DNA of 64,000 nucleotides from Heterobasidion occidentale. Its lineage: Eukaryota; Basidiomycota; Agaricomycetes; Russulales; Bondarzewiaceae. Positions 10,930-22,089 of the stretch are shown here, piece by piece (position 1 is the first letter of the stretch; the number at the start of each line of letters is the position of its first letter). The notes beneath the pieces were generated by a model. The model had not been told where the DNA came from and searched no databases. It saw only the letters and a program-made list of their open reading frames with translations. The translations under genes were made by a program, and so were the position numbers. The stretch lies in contig JBCAQO010000006.1 in NCBI GenBank assembly GCA_039111635.1, positions 434,001-498,000 of the forward strand. The letters run 5' to 3'.

Positions 10930-12280
10930 ATGAACCAAGTCCACGCGTTCCAGAACCAGCCTCTCAAGGCGCTGTACATCCTCTACGAGCTCCTCACGAC
11001 GCTCCTCCTCCGCATCCCGTTTTGGGTCGCTTTGAATGCTCGCCCCTCCTGGCGCGCACGTCCGGCATGGTCTCTCAGCCGCGTCGTGTGGGTGCAGGTC
11101 CTCCGCCGAATAACGCTGACGACCACGCGGTGCGTCTCGTGCAGTACCGTCTCATTTCTATCTTTCTAAAAGATCGACCCCTTTCTTCTCCCATGCTTCA
11201 GGATCGGCCACCTTCAACGCCTCGGCGATCACCTAACCGTCGCTCCCGACTCCCTCGACCACGTCTGGCTGCCGCCCGCCCTCAGTCCGCCCTGACCCCA
11301 CAGATGCGCGCCTGGGCATCCAACGCACGCATCGCGCCCACAAGCATCCCGGGCTACTGGGCCTCCGCACTCGACACCGACGCGCCCACGCCCAAAGCCA
11401 CCGTGGGCGCGCGCGCAGCGCCAGGCGAGAAGGTGCTGTACATGCTGCACGGCGGGGGCTACATCCGGCTCTCCGCGAGCCCAAAGGACCCGATCGCGAT
11501 CATCACGCACGGCCTGCTCGCGCACTGCAGGCGCACGCGCGTGCGCATGTGGCGCGGGTTCGCGGTGGAGTACAGGCTGTCGGCGGTCGCGGCGCCGGAC
11601 GAGCCGCAGCACGCGTTCCCGGCGGCGCTGCTCGACGCGCTCGCGGGGTACCTCTACCTCGTGCGCGACGTCGGGTTTCGAGCCGAGGATGTGGTGGTCG
11701 CGGGGGACTCTGCGGGCGGGAACCTCGCGCTCGCGCTCGTCCGGTACCTCGTCGAGAATGCGGGCTGGGTGGCCGACGGAGAGAAGGACGAGGAGACGAT
11801 GCCCCCGCCGCCCGGGGGACTGCTCTTGTTTTCGCCGTGGGCCGACTTGTCGGGGTCGGACGTGTTCGCGGGCGGGTCGCCGTTCGCCAACTACGACTCG
11901 GACTATCTTCTCGCGCACAACCATCCAGGCGCGCTGTACGTGCGCACCGCGTTCCTCGGCCCGCTGCTGAGCCCAGAAGGCCTCCGAAACCGCTACATTT
12001 CGCCGGCATGCGACGAGGACGACGAGGACGCGGAGGAAGAGGAGTCGTTTGCCGGATTCCCACGCACGCTGGTGGTGTCTGGGGGTGCGGAGATGTTTCG
12101 GGATCAGATACGGACCCTGGTGAGGAGGATGGCTAGGGATATGGGAGTTGGGAGCGGGGAAGGCCAGGTCACGCACCTGGAGCAACCGGAGGGAACGCAT
12201 GACTTTGTCGGTCTGTTTTCCATGAACCTGAAAGGACGGAAGCTTTGGAGGCGTCGGCCAAATGGATCGGCGGGCTGTAA
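10930..12280 (+). CDS. Alpha/beta hydrolase, HSL-like (frame broken twice)
   Basis: Esterase/lipase-type hydrolase of the hormone-sensitive-lipase clan. Exon 1 (10930-11129) encodes a hydrophobic N terminus that may anchor it to a membrane. Exon 2 begins at 11202. HGGGY (oxyanion hole, about 11448), GDSAGGNLAL (nucleophile elbow, about 11706) and THDFVG (catalytic His, about 12196) are all present, along with IPGYW, seen in this fungal subgroup. The frame is interrupted at 11287-11294, where VWLPPALSPP runs into a stop unless one C is added. It is interrupted again at 12214-12222, after which the expected tail PERTEAL...WIGGL sits one base out of phase and ends at 12280. Without that second correction the frame ends at 12284. 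A 41-nt intron (11263-11303) could avoid the first break but would drop conserved residues. Confidence 0.75.
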
Positions 12281-12343
12281 CTAGGTCGGATAGATTGGGA
12301 CATGGTCGGCGGAGTCGAGCGACGTGCTTTCGCCCGTTTGGGA

Positions 12344-12349
12344 TATAAA
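12344..12349 (+). promoter_or_regulatory. TATA box upstream of the membrane protein gene
   Basis: TATAAA about 155 bp before the ATG at 12503, at a normal distance for a short 5' UTR. Confidence 0.45.
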
Positions 12350-12502
12350 TGTTCTTCGCTGTCGGTTGCGCGCAGACGAGCCGAACAAGCGGTGTGCGCG
12401 CAACATATGAATGAGCCCAAGGCGACCGCCGCCCCCGGTCTTCAACCACTGTGCACCCTCATCCTATCCCCAACGTATCCACACCTATATCCATCGCCGA
12501 CC

Positions 12503-13439
12503 ATGGCACCCGGCGTCCTCAGAATCCGCACAGCATGCTGCTCGATCATTATCCCCGTCCGCATCGCCCTCTGCGTTCCGCTCCTCGTCGCAACTCTTGA
12601 CGCATATTCATCCCCACATCCCACCACCCCCACATCGAGTCCCCATTCCTCAACCTCGCCCCTACTCAACAACACCACACCCCCAAACGCAGCCCCCGAC
12701 GCACCAGACGGGATACTCCCCTCGGCGCAGCTGCTACCCATCGCCGCCGCGGAGACTGGAGAGTTCAGCGTCATTTCATTCCCACAAGGAGAGTCGCGCG
12801 CGCGCGCTCTTGCGCTCACGTTCTGCGTGCTTGCCGCCGTCCTGGGTCTGCTCAGCATAATAAGCACGTGGTGCTCCAGCGACGAACACGATCCAGACCC
12901 TGCCGTAGAATCGGAAACCCATTCGGATGGAACGCCCATGAGTGTCCAAGCGAAGGAATTTGCGGGGAGAACAAGTTCAGATCCAGATAGGTACGGGGCA
13001 GAGGCAGGCAAGGGCGTTTGGGGGTTATTCCTTGGAGCGGCGACGCGTCTGCTGCTCGCCGCGCTCGGCACGACGGCTTTCATTGAAGTTATCCTCGAAC
13101 GCCAACGCGCCGACTCTACTCGTAGTCACAATCCTGGTGCGTTCGCGGCGATGATGGGGCTCGGATGGACTCTCGTGTAGGTGCTCGCCTTGCGATATGG
13201 ACCGCCCATTGCTGAACTCCGCTGGGTTGGGACACTGTAGGGCGACACTGTACCTAGGAGCTTTCTTGCGCATCGTGGTACTTCTGTGCGATCCGGACGT
13301 GCACCTTCGCCAACAGCAACAGGAGCAGCATAACGGAGCAGGTGTAGCGAGTGACGGCTATGCATATGGATTATGGAAGCGATGGAGACGAAGTTCCAAT
13401 GAGAACCAGGCAGACACAGTGGTATCGGAGAGAAGTTGA
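12503..13439 (+). CDS. Hypothetical four-helix membrane protein
   Basis: I do not recognise a family. Two exons, 12503-13176 and 13241-13439, give 290 residues; the GTAGGT donor and TGTAG acceptor keep frame and complete a transmembrane helix. The start is the first ATG after a TATA box, with ACCATGG context. Four hydrophobic segments are visible: about 10-32 (SIIIPVRIALCVPLLVA), after a Pro/Thr-rich loop ALTFCVLAAVLGLLSII, then WGLFLGAATRLLLAAL, then GLGWTLVATLYLGAFLRIV spanning the intron. The C-terminal tail is Gln- and Arg-rich, probably cytosolic. Such proteins are common lineage-specific membrane proteins in Agaricomycetes. Function unknown. Confidence 0.65.
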
Positions 13440-13621
13440 TGTGGAGGGAGAGGATCGCTCTGGCAAGGTGATAGATGAAATATACTAGCTTGGAAAATGC
13501 CACAACGGTGTGAATGCGTGGATATTTTGCTGGGGATCCTGGTTGCCGTTCATATTATGGAAGCCGTCCACGAGTATGTATCAAGTGTCGGAGATAGGAC
13601 GTCCAGTGACCCAAGTGCATG

Positions 13622-14344
13622 CTATGTTGCATCCATATCAATGTCGCCGAGATCGAGCTTCTCATCCCAGGGAGTGTCTGTCACCCGATAATACGAAATA
13701 TAGCCATCCAGGGACCGAACTATTCTTTGCTCTTCCGAACGGGCTTTATGAAAGCGTTGAAGTGGTTCCTGGCAGGCTTTGGCGAGACGTAGTTGAACGT
13801 ATGGGGCAGTTCCGTGCATCTAAAAGCGGGAGAGTAAGCGACCGAGCAAGAATCAAGTATCTGGATTTGATACGAGATCAGATGCACCAGACACCGAGCG
13901 AAGACGGTCATACTGTGTCAAACAAACCCAAGTTCTCCGATGACGGAAGTGGCTCTTTGACAGGATTCGGCGCGTATTGTCGCGATACCGGGTAGAAACC
14001 GCAGATCCGCTTATCTGTATTTGTCCGGTTTTGCGAATTTTGAGGGAGGAAGAGTGAATGCCAAAATGTCAGTCGTGGGACCAGTGATGCCAGCACCAAA
14101 GTGCGTCGTATCTCGTAGCCTTCTCAACCTTTGACATTACGAAACCCGTCTTCCATCAGAACGAGATTGAAGCACCTGCGTTTATTGAAAGCAGTCGCAA
14201 CACTCACCGGTCTCTCCTGGGGACAGTGATACTTATTGCATTAGTATCGAGAATGCGGAGGGAAACCATAGGTATATGCGGATGTAGTTCTGTGAGCTCG
14301 ATGCTATCAGTTTCCGAAGAGCTGAGTTCGTACAGAATCTGCAT
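13622..14344 (-). CDS. Unrecognised small protein gene, frame uncertain
   Basis: Exon 1 (14208-14344) opens with MQILYELSSSETDSIEL and ends at a GTGAGT donor. A second exon from an AAAG acceptor gives DTTHFGAGITGPTTDI and KFAKPDKYR. A third open segment reads ICGFYPVSRQYAPNPVKEP to LGLFDT, followed by a GTATGA donor. The last exon (about 13622-13819) ends in LDLGDIDMDAT and a stop. Segments two and three lie in different frames near 14005 without an obvious intron, so either I have missed a junction, a base is wrong, or the gene is broken. Length would be about 195 residues. I do not recognise the family. The ordered exon structure argues for a real gene, or one only recently lost. Confidence 0.4.
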
Positions 14345-14710
14345 TTCTGGCTATCGGTGAAGCTTTGGAAAGGGAGGGATTTTATTGCTTCCTGGACGGA
14401 GCATCAATTCAACCTCCGCGACCTGTTTTGGTTAAATGTCGCCATGGGTCTGACAAGGGATTATAAGGGCATTATCGTCTCTTATCGGACCCCAGCGGGC
14501 TTGAATATAATTTGGTAATTGATTCCTGGTTGGCACCGGCCAGTCTCTTGCGTTTTTTTGACGAAGATTATCCTCTGCCATACTCTCAAAATACTCATTG
14601 CTCTTCACTCACGTTCTTTGCTTATCCTCACCGAATACACACAATTCGATTTTGCTACACTACGACATATCAACATGCAAAGATGGAAAAGCTTGGACGC
14701 GCTGTTACAT
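14345..14710. other. Spacer between two minus-strand genes
   Basis: Upstream of the 14344 start and downstream of the cyclase-like stop. Two overlapping plus-strand frames of 83 residues (about 14512-14770) overlap the cyclase-like 3' end and show no motif. I see nothing I can support. Confidence 0.5.
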
Positions 14711-16293
14711 TTACAGGGGAATCCCCCTGTCGAGATACCTGTAGGAAGCCTGTATGGCGTTGATTGCTAGCGCTGTAGTCAGACCGCGATTGCCGACCTT
14801 TATGCCTGTCGATCCGTATTTATAAACCCATCCCAAATCCCATCCACCGTCCTTGCCCTGCAACAGCAAAAGACGTTCCGCGTCAACCGATCCTGTAGCC
14901 CCACATTGGCACATGCCATAACTCGCATGGACAGAGCGGTTGCATCGCCAGGTGCTCCTATACGCTCCTTGAGCCGTTCCTTCAAGGGCGATTCCAGAAG
15001 GGCGCGTAAATGTTCGTCACGGGCCGTTACAAGAAGCCGGCTGAGGAAGTACAAGAAGCACTCGGCTGTCTCGTAATATCGTGTCCCGTTGGCGTATGAA
15101 CGATGGAGGAGAACATTGTGCACCCAGAACAACGTCTGCTCAAGGTCTAGGCCGCGATTTCGGGAGTAGAAAAAGCTGAGGGCGTTAATGCAGACAACAG
15201 GATCTTGTCTTGGGCGACTGTGATCGAAGTATGTCTGTATGGCAATGCGTTCATAAGAAGCGTTAAAAGTAGAAAAATAGCGTTCGCACCAAAAGAATTC
15301 CATTTTGGTCACGATACTGTAGCATATCATCCATGACAGAATTTGCCAAGTCAGCATCGCGCTCGAGTACTGTCATTGCAATTGATGTGGTATCAAAGTC
15401 TGGAGGAAAGTCTTCGGGGGCAAGTATAGGCTTCCCTGATGAAGAAAAAGTTATATCACACATTCAAAGATTTACCAATCGTGATGCGGACCTCGAAAGA
15501 AATTCCATTTTCCAGCATGGTCAACGAAGTTGGCTAAAGATCTGTGTGCATATACCAGTAAGCGGTAACACAAGCCGGGCGTGAGAAAAAATGAACCTAC
15601 CTTGATTCGTGGCCTCCAGGATGAGCAGTGGGCGAAATTGTCACCAATAACAAGGCCAGTATTTGTCACGGAATCTAATTCACCAGCACGGGCTTCCAAA
15701 AAACCTCTCGCGCGCTCGATGGTATCGTTGATAAAGCGACGGAACAACTTAACAACCCGACGCTCCGGATTGGAAAAGATGATTCTGTTGTTCGTGATAG
15801 AACACGCAAGGCTACCAAGATACACTGTGGACATCAGCTGGCCGTCGATCGAAAGCAAGATCTTCCGGTCACCACCAGTTTGCGCTTGGTCCACGCTGAC
15901 CGCAGCGACGACGCTGAATAACTGCGTAAGGTAAGATGGGTATGACAGCGTGGTGTGCACCGCAAAAACTTGAGAACCGGGCGACATGGTGAAGACTCGT
16001 AGAATATCTTGTGGTTTAGTATTCCGCACTTGAGCGACAGCAAAGGGATCAGTCTTTCGATGGGACAGGATGAGAGAATGCTGTGTGGGATCCTGGTTTG
16101 CGAGGTCAGGAGAAATTGATGCCGCGACAACATGAGCAAAGTTCTGTATGAGTAGCTTCCGACAACCCCAAAGAGACCACGACAGCTCCGAAGTGTCGTT
16201 GAGCAGAGGAAGACGAATGATAGAAATTGTCTCTGCGGACAGCCATTGGATGAGAATGCCTATGTCGAAGGTGGCGATAGAATCACTGGGCAT
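14711..16293 (-). CDS. DxDTT class II terpene-cyclase-like protein (frame broken twice)
   Basis: Resembles fungal alpha/alpha-barrel proteins with a D-x-D-T-T motif, as in the cyclase half of HAD-type sesquiterpene cyclases such as AstC. Here DFDTT (15386-15400) lies in LAPEDFPPDFDTTSIA. Downstream are TYFDHSRPRQDPVVC, LFWVHNVLLHRSY, RYYETAECFLYFLSR and the repeat-like GKDGGWDLGWVYKYG...VGNRGLTTALA. The N-terminal half (MPSDSIATFDIG...) shows no HAD DxDxT motif that I can find, so the enzyme type is uncertain. Introns fall near 15545-15592, 15437-15490 and 15246-15299. The frame breaks at 15621-15640 (NFAH, then LLILEA one base off) and at 14879-14895 (LQD, then DAERLLLLQG one base off). A TATA-like CATAAAAAG lies about 45 bp upstream of the ATG at 16293. 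Confidence 0.55.
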
Positions 16294-17223
16294 TGTGGGG
16301 AACGGATTGGATGAGACCCGGTATCCGAATGTCAAGCTTTTTATGCAGCCTTCAGCCTCGAGAAAAGCAATCAGAGCACTTTACTCTAAGCAATATGAAT
16401 ATCACCGTGGAACTAAAAAAAATGCTGGGAAGACATGTCGAGCCGATCCTCGGTTCACCCAACATCAATTAAAACCCAACCGCAGAGGGTTCGATGCTTT
16501 CCCGGAATCGACAAAATCTGACCATGTGAGAGGGCACCGATGGACCCTGAGAAGTAACACCGGGTGTTAAGTTCCAAGGGAGCCATTGGAACGCCACTGA
16601 GCGTTTCTTATCATCGGAAACTTTGTCGAATCAGCGCAAGAAGAACATCGAAGACAAACCCGGAAGACACCTCATATTGTTCCTAAACTCCGTGAAGAGG
16701 CCTCCTTACTAGGAGATATTTAGCCCATAATACCATAACACAGGCACTTACATAGTTCGACATGAATGATGGCCGTCTGCTGAATAGAATGGTCTCTGAC
16801 CTTTTTCGCAGACCCAAATATAGACGCCCCATTGAACCCGACGGAGCTGAGCGCTGATCATCTCGTTGGTCTGATGATGCTCAGTTCGGTTCTGAACTGC
16901 GATGCGGCCAGAAAAAGTCTGATGTGCAAAAGTTGCTCCCTGGGGTTACAACAAGCTTGGGAATGAAGAATAGCAGAATAATTGATGCATGATGCCGCGT
17001 TTGGGCAATCGAGAGAACACGAAGAATAACACCGGTAGCCACACCGCCATTCCTGCATACTGGATCGAGATGGGGAATTTATGGCCGACGATCAAGAGCG
17101 ACGCCACCATGCTGCAATGCCATGATGCGGCGACGAAGTCTGTCAACCAGAACCGAGCATTGATCACGTCAGTCAAACACATCTGCCCTGAAGCCAGTCC
17201 GAGAACAAGCGCAGAGACGGACG
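16294..17223. other. Spacer with a possible membrane-protein fragment
   Basis: Mostly empty. On the minus strand 16946-17182 a 78-residue open frame contains two hydrophobic stretches (SMVASLLIVGH and MAVWLPVLFFVFSRL). It has no clear partner exon and lies downstream of the Cys-rich gene, so it could be a relic or chance. No other support. Confidence 0.35.
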
Positions 17224-18262
17224 TTATTGTTCATAACAGTAATCTCTCGTCTCATTGTAACTTTCCAGGCGCTTCCGCTTATGCATGAGCGTCAACATGA
17301 CGCAAGTAGTAATCATTGCTGGAGGAGAGAAGTGAGCGACCGAAGGGATATCCTTTACGGAACAAACGTGCCTGAAATAATTGAAATGCATGTGACGATA
17401 TACTGCCAGATTGCCACGTCGACTGGTGCATCAGAAGAGCTCGCGCAAGCGTTATTGAGACAGGTGTACTGCGGACATGTCCACACAAAGTGCAAAGGAT
17501 ATGAACAGCGAAGGCGGCTTAGTTGATGCAACAGGCTGGAAACAGCTAACTCACCGAACGGCAATCTCGGTTATATTGGCATTGCTGGCCGATCTCCTTC
17601 ACCGAGACACAGAGACTTGTTGAACTATCGCAGAAGAACTCTGCTGTACGACAATTATCACGAACAATGATGTTTGTGGAGTCCTGTCCATCATGATCGG
17701 CCGTTGTATAACCTGTGAGCTCGTAAACACATGATTGTCCCGCCGTCACGTTGGCATACCTAGACACGAGAGTAAAAATAGATGTTATATATTCCCTATA
17801 TCAGTCGGAAGGTCAGAAGAGAACGTACATGCATACAGACTTGACACAAATAGAGCCTTTATTATTTTGCGGGTCCGACAGTTCGAGAGCAGCGTCTTGA
17901 TCTTCCGGTGGCGCACACTGATCATCTCTATCGAACTGACATCCCTGGCCTGGAGTGACGAGGGAGCGGCATTCATCCCCTTCATCAGGACAGAAGCTGT
18001 CTGATGGACAGAGTGGGGGTATAGGATCGTCGTATGCGTATCCGAATGCAAACGTGTCGCGTCTACACGATCGAGCACGGCATGTCCCGTTAAGGGGTGC
18101 GGAGCAAACAGTCTGGGCATCACATGAAGTTAGCAAGGCGCGGGTCTGTGGGTCGAGGTGATCGTGCGCGGTCGTGCAGGGACTCCCAAGCATGGGAGAG
18201 GAGGCGAGTGCATAATGGATCAGCGGCACTGATATCAGATACAAAGCGAAGAGAATAAACAT
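17224..18262 (-). CDS. Cys-rich secreted/type I membrane protein, hypothetical
   Basis: Starts MFILFALYLISVPLIHYALA, a good signal peptide, then a long extracellular region with many cysteines (SPCTTA, TSCDAQTVC, NGTCRARSC, PPLCPSDSFCPDEG, GQGCQFDRDDQC, then SCVYELTG, FFCDSSTSLC, GQQCQYNRDCRS and YTCLNNAC after introns). A single membrane helix (AIWQYIVTCISIIS...) is followed by a short basic tail HKRKRLESYNE ending in CYEQ. The last intron would need a GC-type or unusual donor near 17370, so the final junction is uncertain. Architecture is shared by many uncharacterised Agaricomycete proteins; the role is unknown. It is divergently arranged with MCM2. Confidence 0.6.
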
Positions 18263-18775
18263 GGCGTAATGGATGCTCGAATAAGTGGAAGGGAAATAAG
18301 ACCTAGAGGGTAAAGGAAGCGTGTCAGATATTCCACAGAAGATTTTAATCTCATCCAACAGCACTGTGCAAATAGTCCAAACATGGTATCAGAAAACCCC
18401 CTGCAAACGATATCTGCTTTTCCACGATTGGGGTCACAACGACATGAGATCTTCGGAGATGGATACTAGAAATGTTCGCACAGCTGCTCAGTCTGCATTC
18501 CATAAGAACAGTGGTTTGATCAATAGAATAAGACAACAAAGACAGCAACGTACACTCATAAGTCCGTTGGTTGAAATTAGAATGGGCTCTGACTGAGATA
18601 GATGTTTCTTGGAGATTATTCGACGATCATTCAAGGTTCTATGACTCGCTCGTCGGATGGTTCACAGGAAGCTCAGGATGGTCCTGTCTCGAACGACACC
18701 TGACTGCCAGGACGAGGAGGTCGTATCAAAGTGGCTGACTCGAGCGGAGTTGACACGCTTCAAAGCTCCGATTCT
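18263..18775. other. Divergent promoter region, Cys-rich gene / MCM2
   Basis: 513 bp between divergent starts. I see no TATA box or MluI-type ACGCGT cell-cycle element that I could defend; overlapping short frames on both strands look non-coding. Confidence 0.5.
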
Positions 18776-21700
18776 ATGATGAACGCGCTTCGCGCCCCCC
18801 AGTCCTCCACATCCCCCATCCACTCAGAAGCTATGGTCAGTCTGGTTATATGGCTTTTTATTCTTGACATCCATATTAAACGGGTACTCGCAGTCTCAAC
18901 GAACATCCCACCACGGAAAACGTGCCAGATCGCCCGATTTGCCCGCGAGCTCTTCTCCGCCTGGCCGGGCAACCGTAGCACGTCGTGATTCACAATCCTC
19001 CTTGCCACCATCCTCGCCCCCGGCCCCATTTTCTGATACTGATGATAGTATGGATGAGCGTGATGCAGTGCGGGATATTGACGATGAAGAAGACGAGGAA
19101 GGAGAAGACCTTTTTGGTCAAGACATGGCAGAGTGCGTCGTGGTTTCCCGCCTCTATACTTGTCGTTGAATTCAAATTTCTCAGCGATTACGCAGCGAAT
19201 GCACAGCTTGACGCGTTCTCCGATACAGGTCTGAACGATGATGAAGAGTTTGAAGGCTTGTCTATAGCGGCACGAAGAGCGGCTGAGGCAAAAATGGCGC
19301 GTCGTGATCGCTTGGAACGTGGTGGCCGAACCGGTGCTCGTGCAGCTGCAAGAAGCCGTGCACCACGATTCTTAGATAGCGATGACGCTGAGATGGATGA
19401 TGACGAAAATGGCTTACTTTCAGGAATGAAACGCCGAGCGCGCAGAAATTATGACGAACGCAGAGATCTTGATGACATGGAGGGCATCGAGGATGTACGT
19501 GTATCGTTTTGATCTATCGAACTCCCTGAGAAACTGACTTAAATTGCAGGAGATTCCTCTGGAGCAACTCAGCGACATTAAAGCCAAGTCCATCGTCGAG
19601 TGGATTGCCAACGATCGGGTTCGACGTTCGATTGTCAAGCATTTCCGACAGTTCCTCATGACTTATGTGGATGATCACGGCTCCTCAGTATATGGACAAC
19701 GTATCAGGAACCTTGGCGAAAGTGAGGAAACATTTTGCTCTTTTACCTTGATTCAAAGGCTCATGGTCGAAATTCATATCAGACAACTCGGAATCTTTGG
19801 AAGTCTCTTATCTACACCTTGCCCTCTCCAAGCCTATCCTTGCATATTTTCTCACTAATTCCCCTACCGCGATGCTCGAAATCTTTGACGAGGTCGCTCT
19901 GAGCGCGATTCTTGTTTATTACCCTAGCTATGAACGCATCCATGCGGAAGTGCACGTTCGCATCACCGACCTCCCACTGAGCTCCTCTCTACGCGACCTG
20001 CGCCGCAGCAATCTAAATAACCTTGTCCGTGTGTCTGGTGTTGTGACGCGACGAAGCGGTGTATTCCCCCAGCTGAAGTATGTCAAATTTGACTGCCGGA
20101 AATGCGGTGCTGTTTTGGGACCTTTCTACCAAGACGCCACAAAGGAGGTTAGAATCAGTTACTGCGCGAACTGCGAGAGCAAGGGACCGTTTACGGTGAA
20201 TTCTGAACAGGTATGCGTTAGTTTACTTCCGTCCTTTCTTTCTTTCTGATTCAGATGATTGCATAGACTGTCTACCGAAATTATCAAAAAATGACTTTGC
20301 AAGAGTCGCCTGGTTCCGTCCCTCCTGGTCGCTTACCGCGACACCGCGAAGTTGTCCTTTTGTGGGATCTCATTGATTCGGCCAAGCCAGGAGAAGAGAT
20401 CGTGCGCTTAATTCGATACTTTCTGCTACTCAAGTTATTGACAACATATATAGGAAGTCACTGGCGTCTACCGCAACACCTTTGATGCGTCTTTGAATTC
20501 GAAAAACGGCTTCCCCGTCTTCTCCACCATCATTGAAGCAAACCATATCAACAAGAAGGAGGACCTTTTTGCCGCATTCCGTCTAACAGAGGAAGACGAG
20601 AAGGAAATTCGTGCTCTTGCGCGCGACGATCGCATTCGCAAGCGTATTGTCAAGTCCATCGCACCCTCTATCTATGGCCATGAAGACATCAAAACCGCCC
20701 TAGCGCTCTCGCTCTTCGGTGGTGTTTCGAAGGATATCAATCGCAAGCATCGCATTCGCGGTGATATCAACGTGCTTTTACTGGGTGATCCGGGAACAGC
20801 CAAATCACAGTTCTTGAAATACGTCGAAAAAACTGCCCATCGATCAGTGTTCGCCACGGGCCAAGGGGCGTCTGCCGTCGGTCTAACTGCAAGCGTGCGT
20901 AAGGACCCTGTGACACGCGAGTGGACGCTCGAAGGCGGTGCCCTAGTGTTGGCGGACAAGGGGACTTGTTTGATTGACGAGTTCGACAAGATGAACGACG
21001 CGGATCGAACGTCGATCCACGAGGCTATGGAGCAACAGTCCATTTCTATCTCCAAGGCCGGCATTGTCACCACACTCCAGGCGCGTTGCGCCATCATCGC
21101 CGCCGCCAACCCTATTCGTGGGCGATACAACCCCACAATCCCCTTCCAGCAGAACGTTGAGCTCACGGAGCCGATCCTGTCGCGTTTCGACGTCATGTGT
21201 GTTGTGAAGGACACAGTTGACCCTGTGCAAGACGAGCTGCTCGCGAGGTTCGTTGTTGGGAGTCACTTGCGAAGTCATCCAAAGTTCGAGGCGGAGAAGG
21301 ATGAGATGGATGTTGGCACGACTTTGGATGCGGACGTACGCTTGATTTTTTCTTCTGTCGTTTCACATGATCAAGTCTGCCTCATTTTGTAGCTGATACC
21401 TCAAGACCTGTTGCGCAAGTATATCATGTATGCGCGTGAAAAGGTTCACCCGAAACTGTTCGATTTGGACCAGGAGAAACTCTCGCGTCTCTTCGCGGAC
21501 TTGCGGCGCGAGTCCCTGGCGACAGGATCGTTCCCTATTACCGTCCGCCACTTGGAGAGCATGATTCGCATGGCCGAGGCAAGCGCGAAAATGGCGCTGC
21601 GAGAATATGTGCGCGCCGACGACATCGACCTTGCTATATCCGTAGCCGTTGAGAGCTTCGTCAATGCGCAGAAGATGTCGATTAAGAAGACGCTTCAACG

Positions 21701-22089
21701 GGTACGCCGGTCGTGGCATGATGCTACAATCCTGCTTACATTGAATTTTTTTGCAACAGGGCTTCCGTAAATATCTAACTCAATCCAAAGACCATGAAGA
21801 GCTTCTGGCCTTCCTGTTGGGAGGAATCGTGAAGGACAAGGCTCGATACCACCAATTGCAGCGTCATGAGCAACCGGAACGTATCGCAGTCAAAGTTTCA
21901 GAGCTCGATGAGCGGGTATGACTTTTTATCTACCATCTGTTGCTCACACTCATTCCTGATAATTTCTAGGCTAAGGATCATGATATTTTCGACACCGCAC
22001 CATTCCTGCACTCCCGATTATTCACCACCAACGGGTATACGCTCAATGACGATGTCATCGAGAAACGATTCAAGCAAGCAGACGAGTGA
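18776..22089 (+). CDS. MCM2: DNA replication licensing factor Mcm2
   Basis: Subunit of the hexameric MCM2-7 replicative helicase. Ten exons (18776-18835, 18894-19132, 19185-19494, 19550-19721, 19783-20210, 20267-20401, 20454-21335, 21393-21701, 21760-21915 and 21970-22089) join cleanly to 936 residues. The N terminus is Ser-rich and acidic, as expected for a DDK target region. A zinc finger (CRKC about 362-365 with CANC about 20 residues on), Walker [10 protein letters not shown] (about 559), Walker [12 protein letters not shown] (about 620) and arginine finger SRFD (about 690) follow. The C-terminal [13 protein letters not shown] region is Mcm2-like rather than that of another MCM. Two ATGs begin the protein (18776, 18779); the first is taken. 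No frame break in 2.8 kb of coding sequence. Confidence 0.96.

Noticed and set aside
11229..12449. A 406-codon antisense frame over the hydrolase
   Set aside because: Antisense of a conserved coding region with all catalytic motifs on the plus strand.
13622..13911. An apparent frame slip in the last exon of the unrecognised minus-strand gene
   Set aside because: Reading from the ATG-like acceptor in phase 0 keeps a single open frame to the stop; the other frame was a coincidence.
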